DNA of 64,000 nt, from positions 1-64,000 of the forward strand of contig CAMDNQ010000001.1 in NCBI GenBank assembly GCA_945903265.1. The letters are read 5' to 3'. Position 1 is the first letter of the stretch; every line of letters starts with the position of its first letter. The position numbers and the translations under genes were made by a program. Positions 26,006-34,200 of this stretch are shown in pieces. The stretch is from Candidatus Sulfopaludibacter sp. SbA3. GTDB taxonomy: Bacteria; Acidobacteriota; Vicinamibacteria; Vicinamibacterales; UBA2999. Below the pieces are notes generated by a model that saw only the letters and a program-made list of their open reading frames with translations, was not told the origin of the DNA and searched no databases.

Positions 26006-27727
26006 TTAGTTGCCGCCGCCCGCGTTGATGGCGGTGATGCCGCCGCCGCGGTTGGCCGGCGCTTCCTGGACACGCTGATAGTCGACGAGCGCCCGGCGAT
26101 AGTCGAGCAGCGCCCGCAGCTCAGAGTTCTGCGCGGTCGCCAGATCGCGCTGCGCCTGGACGACGAAGAAGTTCGTCGAGAGTCCGACCTCGAACCGGCT
26201 CTGTTCGGCGCCGAGGCGGGTTTCCGCGAGCTCGCGGGCGACGGCGGCCGCCTGGTACCGGGTGAGCCCGTTCTCGACCTGCAGCGCGGCGTTGGTGACG
26301 TCGGTGGCGACCTGCAGCTCCAGCGCACGCAGCTGCGCGGCCGACTGGCTCAACTGGATGCGCGCCCTGGCGTAGTTCGCATCCGCGGCGCTTCCGCCGA
26401 TCGGATAGGACATGTTCAACGCCACGTTCCAATTGGGGTAGTCACGGCCCGTCAGTGTGCGGAGCGCGTCGCCGTATCCACCGGGAACCGTGCCGACGAT
26501 CCTGCTGCCGAGTCCGCTGCCCTCGCGCTGAAAGAACGTGCCGCCGAGTCCCTGCGCGCCATAGCTCGTCGTCAGATCGAGAGCCGGCAGCGTCTGGTTC
26601 CGCATGAAGCGCATCGTCGTGTCGTTCGCGCTGATCTGCCGGCGGGCCTGTTCGAGATCGGTCCGGGCTTCGAGCGCCTTGCGCACCGCCCCTTCGACGT
26701 CGAGCGGCTCGGGTGCAAAGACGGGCCGGTCGGCCGGATTCAGTGACGCGCGCCACAACGGGTCGTCGGTGCCATTGACGATGAGGCGCTTGAGCGCGAG
26801 CTCAGAGGTGCGCCATGTCGCCTCCGCCTGTGCGAGCACCTGGCGCCGCGTGGCGGCTTCCGCCTGCGCCTGCACCACGTCGAGCGGCGCCATCGTGCCG
26901 ATCTCCACGCGCGTCTGGTTGTCCTCGACGAGCTTCTGGGCCAGCGTGAGGGAGCCGCGCACCACCTCGACCGCCTCGATCGCGTACAGCAGCTCCCAGT
27001 ACGCATTGCGTACCGCCGCGAGCGTCGTCGCGATGGTGCCGCGCAGCTGAATCTCCGAAACCTCGCGGTTGAGCGACATCACGCGCAGCTGCTGGCGGTT
27101 GTTGTCGATGAGGAACCCGCGCAGCAGCGGCTGCGTGTAGGCGAAGTTGAAGTTCGACGTGAACGTCGGGTTGAAGTTCGCGAAGATGTTCGACGTGACC
27201 TGCTTGCGATTGTTGAAGTTGAAGAGGACGTCGCCTCCGCCCCACGGCAGCAGCTGGCTGATGCCGGCGTTGTAGTCGGTGGTGTCGTTCTGGACGATCG
27301 TGCCGCCGTTCAGCTGGTTCGTGGGCGGCTGGACGGTCGCCCGCTGGTTGAACTGCGACGTCGCGAGCGGCTGATACGCGGCGCGAATCCGCGCGATGTT
27401 GAGATCGAACGTCTGCGGGTTGAGCCGCTCCACCGCGAGCTCGAGATTGCGTTCGAGGGCGCGCGTCGTCGCCTCCTGCAGCGTCAGATCGACCTGCGTC
27501 CCTGGCGTCGGCGGCGCCGCCGTGGGACGGGTCTGTTCTTCGGCGCGCGCCGCGACGAACTGCTGCGCGGCGACACGGGCGATGTCAGTGAGGCGCGACG
27601 CCTCCGATGGCGGTTGCTGCGCGGCCAGCGGCTGGCCGACGGCGGCGAGGGCCAGCACGAGCGCCGCGCGTCCGACGCCGCGCAGGCCACGGGCAGATGG
27701 TGTGAAACGACAAGCACGGTATGTCAT
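26006..27727 (-). CDS. TolC-family outer-membrane efflux channel
   Basis: A 573-aa protein with an N-terminal signal (VGRAALVLALAAVGQPLAAQ). TolC-type repeats follow: LTLQEATTRALERNLELAVERLNPQ near residue 80 and NALKRL/LGAEQSRFEVGLSTNFFVVQAQRDLATAQNSELRALLDYRRALVDYQRVQ near 510-555. Long helices with heptad patterns fit the periplasmic tunnel. It is about 100 residues longer than E. coli TolC, mostly at the N-terminus (residues 25-75). It forms the exit duct for the downstream adaptor and RND pump. It follows the Spy-like gene by 22 bases. Confidence 0.93.
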   Translation of the reverse strand: MTYRACRFTPSARGLRGVGRAALVLALAAVGQPLAAQQPPSEASRLTDIARVAAQQFVAARAEEQTRPTAAPPTPGTQVDLTLQEATTRALERNLELAVERLNPQTFDLNIARIRAAYQPLATSQFNQRATVQPPTNQLNGGTIVQNDTTDYNAGISQLLPWGGGDVLFNFNNRKQVTSNIFANFNPTFTSNFNFAYTQPLLRGFLIDNNRQQLRVMSLNREVSEIQLRGTIATTLAAVRNAYWELLYAIEAVEVVRGSLTLAQKLVEDNQTRVEIGTMAPLDVVQAQAEAATRRQVLAQAEATWRTSELALKRLIVNGTDDPLWRASLNPADRPVFAPEPLDVEGAVRKALEARTDLEQARRQISANDTTMRFMRNQTLPALDLTTSYGAQGLGGTFFQREGSGLGSRIVGTVPGGYGDALRTLTGRDYPNWNVALNMSYPIGGSAADANYARARIQLSQSAAQLRALELQVATDVTNAALQVENGLTRYQAAAVARELAETRLGAEQSRFEVGLSTNFFVVQAQRDLATAQNSELRALLDYRRALVDYQRVQEAPANRGGGITAINAGGGN

Positions 27728-27749
27728 GAAATTGTGGTGGAGCCGACGC

Positions 27750-28205
27750 CTACCGCTGCTGCCGATTGGGCGTCCGATTCCGATTTCGCTGGGTCTCTTC
27801 AGCCAGCGCGGTAAATTTGGCCCACTGGTCCGCGGTCAGCGCCCGGCGCATCCGCAACAGCATCATCGTCCGCGTCTTATTCAGCTCACCCCGGGCGACT
27901 TCGACCACGCCGACGTGCTGCATGACCGTCGCGTCGTCGCCGGTTTCAATGAACTGTTCGAGTTGATCTTCGGCCTGATCGAGCGCCTGCATGCGCTCGC
28001 GCAGGGTCGGCTGGATCTTCTGGAAGATCGATTCGAGCCGCATGCTCTGTTCGCTGGTGAGGCCCAGTTCCTTGCGGAACCGGTCGTCCTGCCACCACTT
28101 GCCGCGCTGGGCGAAGGCCGGCGCGGCGCACAAGGTCAGCAGCACCAGGGCCGCGACGCAGCGGACGCCCACAGCCTTCATCATCAGGTTTTTCGGGACT
28201 TTCAT
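27750..28205 (-). CDS. Spy/CpxP-like periplasmic protein
   Basis: A 151-aa exported protein with signal peptide (VAALVLLTLCAAPAFAQ). The mature part is helical and shows the tandem pattern of Spy/CpxP/LTXXQ proteins: WWQDDRFRKELGLTSEQSMRLESIFQKIQPTL and MMLLRMRRALTADQWAKFTALAEE. Family members act as ATP-independent chaperones or metal/stress sensors in the periplasm. It is first in the operon with the tripartite pump, so it probably senses or buffers the envelope stress that the pump relieves. It is divergent from the sigma-54-driven gene at 28335. Confidence 0.85.
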   Translation of the reverse strand: MKVPKNLMMKAVGVRCVAALVLLTLCAAPAFAQRGKWWQDDRFRKELGLTSEQSMRLESIFQKIQPTLRERMQALDQAEDQLEQFIETGDDATVMQHVGVVEVARGELNKTRTMMLLRMRRALTADQWAKFTALAEETQRNRNRTPNRQQR

Positions 28206-28286
28206 CGGTAACTGTCTGAGAATACGGCCAGGCTCCGGTGCCCGTTTACTGCTCTCGCTTCAATTGAGCACGAATAATAGCGCGTC

Positions 28287-28301
28287 TGGCACGTCGCTTG
28301 C
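28287..28301 (+). promoter_or_regulatory. Sigma-54 promoter (-24/-12)
   Basis: TGGCACG-TCGC-TTGC at 28287-28301 is an exact match to the core sigma-54 consensus TGGCACG-N4-TTGC, and the base before it (C) also fits. The predicted start is near 28313, leaving about 22 bases of leader with GGAGGAGG at 28323-28330. It drives only the 83-aa exported protein at 28335. No obvious enhancer palindrome is seen in 28206-28286. Confidence 0.85.
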
Positions 28302-28334
28302 CCCAGGCCTGAACAGCGTGACGGAGGAGGCTGA

Positions 28335-28586
28335 ATGAGACGAATTGGCTCGGTTCTGCTCGTGCTGGGGTTGCTCGCGACGGGGGTCGTCCTCGCGGCG
28401 CAACAGGGATTTACCGTTCGTGGCCGGATTGGGGCGACGGACCAGGAGGCGCAGGAGGGGTATTTCGCGGTCGACAACCAGACCATGATCGTCGTGAAGC
28501 CGGGCAGCGAGCTCCACGGCTACCTGCGATCGCGGGTCGGCCAGCGGGTACGGATCTCGATCGAGCCGGAGAGCGGATCGAACTAA
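28335..28586 (+). CDS. Small exported beta-rich protein under sigma-54 control
   Basis: An 83-aa protein with signal peptide RRIGSVLLVLGLLATGVVLAAQ. The mature part of about 60 residues is beta-rich (FTVRGRIGATD, GYFAVDNQTMIVVKPGSELHGYLRSRVGQRVRISIEPE), OB-like in pattern, with no cysteine. The function is unknown. It has a perfect Shine-Dalgarno and sits 34 bases after a near-consensus sigma-54 promoter, so its expression must depend on an enhancer-binding protein. The divergent neighbour is the Spy-like/RND operon, which raises the possibility of a shared envelope-stress role. Its stop abuts the stop of the convergent ispH gene. Confidence 0.8.
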   Translation: MRRIGSVLLVLGLLATGVVLAAQQGFTVRGRIGATDQEAQEGYFAVDNQTMIVVKPGSELHGYLRSRVGQRVRISIEPESGSN

Positions 28587-29762
28587 CTACGGGTTCGCGA
28601 TCCGCTCGAGCCGCCGGATGGCGGCATCCACCAGGTTGTCGGGCGTCGAGGCGCCCGACGTCAAGCCGACCGTGAGCGCGCCGGCGGGCAGCCAGCCGGC
28701 GGTCACCACTTCTTCGGGACGTCCGACGGGCTTATGGCGGATTTCGTCGGCCGATATCAGGCCGTCCGGATCCGCGATGTGGAACGTGCGCACCTGCTTC
28801 GCGCAGATGCGCGCGAGGTTGCAGGTGTTGCTGCTGTTCAACCCGCCAATCACGATCATCAAGTCGACGTGCTGGTCGGCCAGCAGCGCGCTCACCGCAT
28901 CCTGGCGGTCCTGGGTCGCGCTGCAAATGGTATCGAAGGTCCTGAAGCGCGTCGTCAGCTCGGCGTCGCCATGGCGATCACGGACGGCCGCGCGGAACAT
29001 CTCGCCGATCTCGAGCGACTCCGAGCTCAACATCGTGGTCTGGTTGGCGCAGCCGATGTGCTGCAGGTCGCGGTCCGGATCGAAGCCGGGCGAGACGGCC
29101 TTCTCGAAACGGGCCAGGAACGCGTCGCGGCTGCCCCCGGACCGGATGTAATCGCAGACGGCGCCCGCCTCGGCGTGGTCGAGGACGATGAGGTACCGGC
29201 CGCTGCCGGCATGAAGCGCCTGCGAGGCGGTCGCCCGCGTCTCTTCGTGCCAGTACTTGCCGTGAATGATCGACGTGAAGCCGTCCTCGGCGTAGCGTTT
29301 CACGTTCTTCCAGACGTTCAGTACCGAGCCACAGGTGGTATCGACGAGGATGCACCCGCGCTCCTGCAGTTCCTCGAGCAGCTCGATGGTGACGCCGAAC
29401 GCGGGGAGGATGACGACTTCGTCCGGGGTGAGGCGGTCGATGGTTTCACCCGCGTCCGACAGGAAGCGGATGCCCTGGCCCCGCAGCTCGTCGTTCACGT
29501 GCGGGTTGTGGATGATTTCGCCGGTGAGATAGACGGTCCGATCGGGAAAGCGGCGGCGCGTCTGGTAGGCGTAGTCGACTGCGCGGTCGACGCCGTAGCA
29601 GAACCCGAACTCACGGGCCAGATGGACCGTCAGGCGTCCGGACGCATAGGTGAAGTCTGCGTTCTTGATGCTCTCGATCAGGTCGCTGTGGTAGCTCTCG
29701 GCGAGGACGCCGGCGACTTCGTGTTTGAGATCGAGGCCTTTTCGGAAAATCAGCGGGGGCAC
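28587..29762 (-). CDS. ispH: 4-hydroxy-3-methylbut-2-enyl diphosphate reductase
   Basis: A 391-aa [4Fe-4S] enzyme of the last step of the MEP isoprenoid pathway, giving IPP and DMAPP. The three cluster cysteines are in EFGFCYGVDRAV, LVDTTCGSVLNVW and LNSSNTCNLARIC. His motifs IIHNPHV and IIHGKYWHEET are present. It is the longer IspH form (about 390 versus 310 aa), with an N-terminal extension of about 45 residues. The start is GTG 29762, overlapping the TAG of the upstream anti-sigma gene by one base (TAGTG). This couples isoprenoid synthesis to an ECF sigma cassette. Confidence 0.95.
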   Translation of the reverse strand: MPPLIFRKGLDLKHEVAGVLAESYHSDLIESIKNADFTYASGRLTVHLAREFGFCYGVDRAVDYAYQTRRRFPDRTVYLTGEIIHNPHVNDELRGQGIRFLSDAGETIDRLTPDEVVILPAFGVTIELLEELQERGCILVDTTCGSVLNVWKNVKRYAEDGFTSIIHGKYWHEETRATASQALHAGSGRYLIVLDHAEAGAVCDYIRSGGSRDAFLARFEKAVSPGFDPDRDLQHIGCANQTTMLSSESLEIGEMFRAAVRDRHGDAELTTRFRTFDTICSATQDRQDAVSALLADQHVDLMIVIGGLNSSNTCNLARICAKQVRTFHIADPDGLISADEIRHKPVGRPEEVVTAGWLPAGALTVGLTSGASTPDNLVDAAIRRLERIANP

Positions 29763-30271
29763 TACTGCGCCGCAATCTCCCAGACAAGCGGAGTGAGATC
29801 GTCAAGCGGCCGCAGCGCGGAGCCGCCCGTCGTTTCGATCGCGATCTCCATCTGGCCCAGGAATTCCTCTTCTGACATCGTGGTCGAGACGGCCTGGAGC
29901 GTCGGCTGCAGGCTGCCGCTTGCGATCGCCGCCGACGGGATCGCCCGGATGCCGCCCGGCAGATCGTGCGCGAGGTGGCCGGCGGCGACGCCGATCAGCA
30001 GTCCGGCGGCCGCGGCGCCCGCGACCCAGCGCATGCCCGGACGCGCGCGCAGGGCCGGCCGGGTCGGCTGCGCATTCGGGAACGCGATGACCTGTCCCGG
30101 CCGCGTTTCTTCCTCGATACGGCGGAGAATGTGCGCGTGCTGGCGCGCCAGACGTTCGTCCGTGAACACGACGTCGGCTTCGGCCCGGAGGACGGCCGAG
30201 ACGTCGTCCATCAACCGTTCGTCAGACAGTGTCTCCGAAGGGGTTTCCGAAGGGGCCCCGGGGATTTTCAT
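29762..30271 (-). CDS. Putative membrane anti-sigma factor
   Basis: A 169-aa protein with an N-terminal cytoplasmic helical region (DERLMDDVSAVLRAEADVVFTDERLARQHAHILRRIEEE), one membrane helix (WVAGAAAAGLLIGVAAGHLA, about residues 82-101) and a periplasmic tail. The gene order and the 4-base overlap with the upstream ECF sigma gene (ATGA) make an anti-sigma role likely. The zinc-binding HxxxCxxC motif of common ZAS anti-sigmas is absent, and there is no Cys at all. It would therefore be a zinc-free anti-sigma, or another membrane partner of the sigma factor. Confidence 0.7.
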   Translation of the reverse strand: MKIPGAPSETPSETLSDERLMDDVSAVLRAEADVVFTDERLARQHAHILRRIEEETRPGQVIAFPNAQPTRPALRARPGMRWVAGAAAAGLLIGVAAGHLAHDLPGGIRAIPSAAIASGSLQPTLQAVSTTMSEEEFLGQMEIAIETTGGSALRPLDDLTPLVWEIAAQ

Positions 30272-30936
30272 CGTTCGTGTACCAGCAGGGTGCGCAGCTT
30301 GCGCATTGCGCGGAACAGGTGGACGCGAACGGTCGCTTCGCTGAGGCCGAGCGCCTGGCTCACTTCGCTCGTGCTCTGGTCGGCAATCTGGCAGAGGGTA
30401 AAGACTTTGCGCTGCCGATCGGGTAACTCCTGGACGGCGGCCATGATCACGCGGCCACGCTCACTGGCCAGGAGCCGATGCTCGGGCGTCGGCTGCGGAG
30501 CGACGGGCTCGTATGGAATGCCGTCGCTACCCGACGGCGTCGGCACGATCCAGCGGAGCCGGCGCGCCCGTGCCTTCTGAAGGTCGAGACAGCGGTTGAC
30601 CAGGATGCGCGTGAACCACACCTCGAAGGGCAGTTCCTCGCGATAGCTCGTAATGTGCGTGAAGACCTTGACGAATGCGTCCTGTACGGCCTCATCGGCA
30701 TCCTGCACGTCCCTCAAATACTGGTAGGCGATGCGGCCGGCACGCCGCTGGAGGTTCGTGACCAGGAGGGCGAATCGTTCACGCGCCGCATCACGCTTGC
30801 CCGCGACGACCAGCGCCTTGACGTCGGCCGCCACCGCCGAATCGGCGGACAGCGTGATTCCCGGCTGTGGCGCTGCGTGCGCCGAAGCCGCGGACGTCAC
30901 CGGGGCGATCGACCGTTGCGAGGTCGTTCTAGGCAT
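30268..30936 (-). CDS. ECF (RpoE-type) RNA polymerase sigma factor
   Basis: A 222-aa group 4 sigma factor. Region 2 is FALLVTNLQRRAGRIAYQYLRDVQDADEAVQDAFVKVFTHITSY, and region 4 is LPDRQRKVFTLCQIADQSTSEVSQALGLSEATVRVHLFRAMRKLR, a clear HTH. An N-terminal extension of about 55 residues (Ala/Ser-rich) precedes region 2. The start is ATG 30936; a longer frame reaches 31041 but would cross the divergent pckA promoter. The stop overlaps the anti-sigma start. A TATAGT box lies about 40 bases upstream on the minus strand. Confidence 0.92.
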   Translation of the reverse strand: MPRTTSQRSIAPVTSAASAHAAPQPGITLSADSAVAADVKALVVAGKRDAARERFALLVTNLQRRAGRIAYQYLRDVQDADEAVQDAFVKVFTHITSYREELPFEVWFTRILVNRCLDLQKARARRLRWIVPTPSGSDGIPYEPVAPQPTPEHRLLASERGRVIMAAVQELPDRQRKVFTLCQIADQSTSEVSQALGLSEATVRVHLFRAMRKLRTLLVHER

Positions 30937-31011
30937 GAATACGGCTGTTTCTGAGGCGTGTTTACAGGTGCAATTACTATACCTCACGTCCCCGGAACCC
31001 CTTGCCGCGGG

Positions 31012-31041
31012 TTGACTTGCGTCCAACCCGGCCGGTACCAT
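31012..31041 (+). promoter_or_regulatory. Promoter of pckA
   Basis: TTGACT (31012-31017), an 18-base spacer and TACCAT (31036-31041). Transcription would start about 3-6 bases before the ATG at 31053. No Shine-Dalgarno precedes that ATG, so the mRNA is probably nearly leaderless. Confidence 0.55.
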
Positions 31042-31052
31042 TCTGGTCCCCT

Positions 31053-32651
31053 ATGGCCATTCACGTTGAGCGCGCGCGCGGTCTCGAATCCGTCGGTATT
31101 CTGCGATCCGGACACGTCCACTGGAACCTCAGCACCCCGACGCTCACGGAGATATCGCTGACGCGTCGCGAAGGGCAACTGGCCGCCGACGGGCCGCTGG
31201 TCGCGCGCACCGGTCAGCACACCGGCCGTTCGCCCAACGACAAATTCGTCGTCAAGGAACCCTCGAGCGAAACGCACGTGCACTGGGGCGATGTGAACCG
31301 GCCGCTGGATCCGGCGAAGTTCGACGCGCTGCACAAGGACCTCGTCGCCTATCTGCAGGACAAGGAGCTCTTCGTCCTCGACGCGTGGGCCGGTGCCGAC
31401 CCGGCGTATCGCCTGCCGATCCGCGTGGTGAACGAATACGCGTGGCACAACATCTTCGCGCGCAACATGTTTCTGCCGGAGAACGATCCGGCGAAGCGCG
31501 CGGAACACGCGCCCGAGTACACCGTCATCGATGCGCCGAACTTCAAGGCCGACCCCGCGAAGCACGGATCGCGGACCGAGTCGTTCATTTTCGTGAACTT
31601 CGGCAAGAAGCTCGTGCTGATCGGCGGCACCAGCTACGCGGGCGAAATCAAGAAGTCGATCTTCTCCATCCTGAACTACACGCTTCCGCTGCAGGGCGTG
31701 CTGTCCATGCACTGCTCGGCGAACGTCGGCGCCGGGGGCGACACGGCGCTCTTCTTCGGGCTGTCGGGCACGGGGAAGACCACGCTGTCGAGCGATCCCG
31801 TGCGGCAGCTGCTCGGGGACGACGAGCACGGGTGGAGCGATACGGGCGTCTTCAACTTCGAGGGCGGCTGTTACGCGAAGATGATCAAGCTGTCGCCCGA
31901 GGCCGAGCCGCAGATTTACGCGACCACGAAGCGCTTCGGGACGATCCTCGAGAACGTCGTCATGGATCCCGACACCCGCAAGCTCGATCTCGACGACCAG
32001 TCGCTCACCGAAAACACCCGCGGCTCCTACCCCCTCGAATTCATCGACAACGCGATTCTCACCGGAACGGCCGGGCATCCGACGAACATCGTGATGCTGA
32101 CGGCGGATGCCTACGGCGTGCTGCCGCCGATCTCCAGGCTGACGCCCGATCGCGCGATGTATCACTTCCTGTCCGGATACACGGCCCGCGTGGCGGGCAC
32201 CGAGAAGGGGGTCACTGAGCCGAAAGCCGTGTTCAGTACCTGTTTCGGCGCGCCGTTCCTGCCGCTGAACCCGAACGTCTACGCAAAAATGCTCGGCGAG
32301 AAGATCGCCACGCACAAGGCGCGCGTCTGGCTGGTCAACACCGGGTGGACGGGCGGACCGTACGGCGTCGGCAAGCGCATGAAGATCGCGCACACGCGCG
32401 CCATGATCAACGCCGCCCTGGCAGGGCAGCTGGACAAGGTGCAGTACCGGACGGACCCGGTCTTCAACGTCGAAGTGCCCACAAGCTGCCCGGCCGTCCC
32501 CGAGGAAGTGCTCGATCCCCGGAAGACCTGGCCCGACGGCAAGGCCTACGACGAGCAGGCAAAAAAGCTGGCGACGATGTTCGTCGATAACTTCAAGCGG
32601 TTCGAGAAGGATGTGCCGGCGGCGGTCAAAGACGCGGGGCCGCGAACATAG
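31053..32651 (+). CDS. pckA: Phosphoenolpyruvate carboxykinase (ATP)
   Basis: A 532-aa enzyme converting oxaloacetate plus ATP to PEP and CO2, the entry to gluconeogenesis. The kinase-1a P-loop GLSGTGKTTLSSDP and metal site LLGDDEHGWSDTG, plus the upstream RTGQHTGRSPNDKF and the substrate-loop segment GGTSYAGEIKKSIFSILNY, identify the ATP type rather than the GTP type. The ATG at 31053 is chosen from promoter spacing and family N-termini; a TTG at 31002 would overlap the promoter. It is divergent from the ECF sigma gene and followed by a 97-base hairpin-rich spacer before gatB. Confidence 0.96.
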   Translation: MAIHVERARGLESVGILRSGHVHWNLSTPTLTEISLTRREGQLAADGPLVARTGQHTGRSPNDKFVVKEPSSETHVHWGDVNRPLDPAKFDALHKDLVAYLQDKELFVLDAWAGADPAYRLPIRVVNEYAWHNIFARNMFLPENDPAKRAEHAPEYTVIDAPNFKADPAKHGSRTESFIFVNFGKKLVLIGGTSYAGEIKKSIFSILNYTLPLQGVLSMHCSANVGAGGDTALFFGLSGTGKTTLSSDPVRQLLGDDEHGWSDTGVFNFEGGCYAKMIKLSPEAEPQIYATTKRFGTILENVVMDPDTRKLDLDDQSLTENTRGSYPLEFIDNAILTGTAGHPTNIVMLTADAYGVLPPISRLTPDRAMYHFLSGYTARVAGTEKGVTEPKAVFSTCFGAPFLPLNPNVYAKMLGEKIATHKARVWLVNTGWTGGPYGVGKRMKIAHTRAMINAALAGQLDKVQYRTDPVFNVEVPTSCPAVPEEVLDPRKTWPDGKAYDEQAKKLATMFVDNFKRFEKDVPAAVKDAGPRT

Positions 32652-32659
32652 TTCACCCT

Positions 32660-32747
32660 TCTATGTGCTCTCTGCTCGGTTCGTGTTCAGGTTCGGGAGC
32701 AGTCGAACGTGAACGTGAACACGAACTGAGAAGCGAGAAGAGAGAAG
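32660..32747. repeat. Long imperfect inverted repeat in the pckA-gatB spacer
   Basis: GTTCGTGTTCA (32679-32689) pairs exactly with TGAACACGAAC (32716-32726). Flanking CT-rich (32660-32678) and GA-rich (32727-32747) arms extend the pairing imperfectly, and GTGAAC is repeated in tandem within the right arm. The structure would include the GAGAAG ribosome-binding region of gatB. There is no T-run, so it is not a standard terminator; it could modulate gatB translation or act as a processing site. Confidence 0.6.
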
Positions 32748-32748
32748 C

Positions 32749-34200
32749 GTGAACGCCATCCGCTACGAACCCGTCATCGGTCTCGAGATCCACTGCCAGC
32801 TCCAGACACGGACGAAGATCTTCTGTGGCTGCAGCACCGCGTTTGGCGCACCCCCGAACTCCCATGTGTGTCCCGTCTGTCTCGGACTGCCGGGCGCGCT
32901 GCCGGTCCTGAACCGGCAGGCGGTGGATTTCGCCATCCGGGCCGCGCTCGCCCTGGGTTGCGAGGTCCAGAGCGAATCGATCTTCGCGCGCAAGAATTAC
33001 TTCTATCCGGATCTCCCCAAGGGTTATCAGATCTCGCAGTACGAGCGGCCGCTCGCGCTCGGCGGATCGCTCACGATTGCGGCGGGCGGCGGCAAGCGCG
33101 TGGGGCTCACGCGCATTCATATGGAGGAGGACGCAGGCAAGTCGCTGCACGAAGGCTTCCCCGACTCCGATCGCCGGACGTATCTCGACTACAACCGCAG
33201 CGGGGTTCCGCTCATCGAGATCGTCAGCGAGCCGGACATGCGATCCGCCGCCGAGGCCTCGGAGTTCTTCGCGAAGCTGCGCGACATACTCGTCTGGATC
33301 GGCGTCAACGACGGCAACATGGAGGAGGGCAGCCTCCGCTGTGATGCCAACGTCTCGGTGCGGCCGGTGGGGCAGACCGCGTTCGGCGTGAAGACGGAGG
33401 TGAAGAATCTCAACTCCTTCCGCTACGTGCACAAGGCGATCGAGTACGAGGTGGATCGCCAGGTCGATCTGCTCGACGGCGGCGGGCGCGTCGTCCAGGA
33501 GACCCGGCTGTTCGACTCGACGGGCGGCGCGACGCATTCCATGCGGAGCAAGGAAGAGGCGCACGACTACCGGTACTTCCCGGAGCCCGATCTGCCTCCG
33601 CTCGTGGTCGACGCAGCCCGAATCGAGCGGGCGCGGGCGGCGATGCCGGAGCTGCCCGAGGCGCGGCGCGCGCGCTTCATTGCCGCATATGGGCTGCCCG
33701 AGTACGACGCCGGAGTCCTGACGCAGTCGGCGGCGCTTGCGCAGTATTACGAGCAGGTCGCGCGTGAGGCCGGCAATCCCAAGGCGGCCAGCAACTGGGT
33801 CATGGGCGAGCTGCTGCGCACGTTGAAGGAGCGCGGCGCCGAGATCGCCGACGTCCCGCTGGCGGCCGGCGCACTGGCCGGCCTCATCAGACTCGTCGAC
33901 AGCAACGTCCTCAGCAGCTCCACGGCGAAGGACGTGTTCGCCAGGATGTATGACTCGGGCCGCAGTGCGGATGATATTGTCTCGGCAGAAGGCCTGGCGC
34001 AGATGGACGATGAATCCGCGCTGCACGCGATCGTCCGGGACGTGATGACGGCAAATCCGGATGCGATCGCGCAGGTGCGCGCCGGGAAGAACAACGCGTT
34101 CGGCTTTCTGGTCGGCCAGGTCATGAAGCAGAGCGGCGGCAAGGCCAATCCAAAAATCGCCAACCAGCTGCTCAAGCGCGAGCTCGACGGCACGCCATGA
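32749..34200 (+). CDS. gatB: Asp/Glu-tRNA amidotransferase subunit B
   Basis: A 483-aa subunit of GatCAB, which amidates Glu-tRNA(Gln) and/or Asp-tRNA(Asn). Family signatures are EPVIGLEIHCQLQTRTKIFC, CGCST...CPVCLGLPGALPVLN, NYFYPDLPKGYQISQY, the zinc/kinase region, and the C-terminal tail domain with LASNWVMGELL-type sequence (KAASNWVMGELLRTLK). The start is GTG 32749 with GAGAAG upstream. gatA and gatC are not in the window. The stop overlaps the start of ftsE by four bases (ATGA), an unusual partnership that seems purely transcriptional. Confidence 0.96.
   Translation: MNAIRYEPVIGLEIHCQLQTRTKIFCGCSTAFGAPPNSHVCPVCLGLPGALPVLNRQAVDFAIRAALALGCEVQSESIFARKNYFYPDLPKGYQISQYERPLALGGSLTIAAGGGKRVGLTRIHMEEDAGKSLHEGFPDSDRRTYLDYNRSGVPLIEIVSEPDMRSAAEASEFFAKLRDILVWIGVNDGNMEEGSLRCDANVSVRPVGQTAFGVKTEVKNLNSFRYVHKAIEYEVDRQVDLLDGGGRVVQETRLFDSTGGATHSMRSKEEAHDYRYFPEPDLPPLVVDAARIERARAAMPELPEARRARFIAAYGLPEYDAGVLTQSAALAQYYEQVAREAGNPKAASNWVMGELLRTLKERGAEIADVPLAAGALAGLIRLVDSNVLSSSTAKDVFARMYDSGRSADDIVSAEGLAQMDDESALHAIVRDVMTANPDAIAQVRAGKNNAFGFLVGQVMKQSGGKANPKIANQLLKRELDGTP

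Noticed and set aside
26695-26720. Third copy of the PSTSSG-type repeat in the tolC gene
   Set aside because: The string arises from an ordinary TTCGACGTCGAGCGG context encoding conserved TolC sequence. The core GCTCGGG arrangement and spacing differ.
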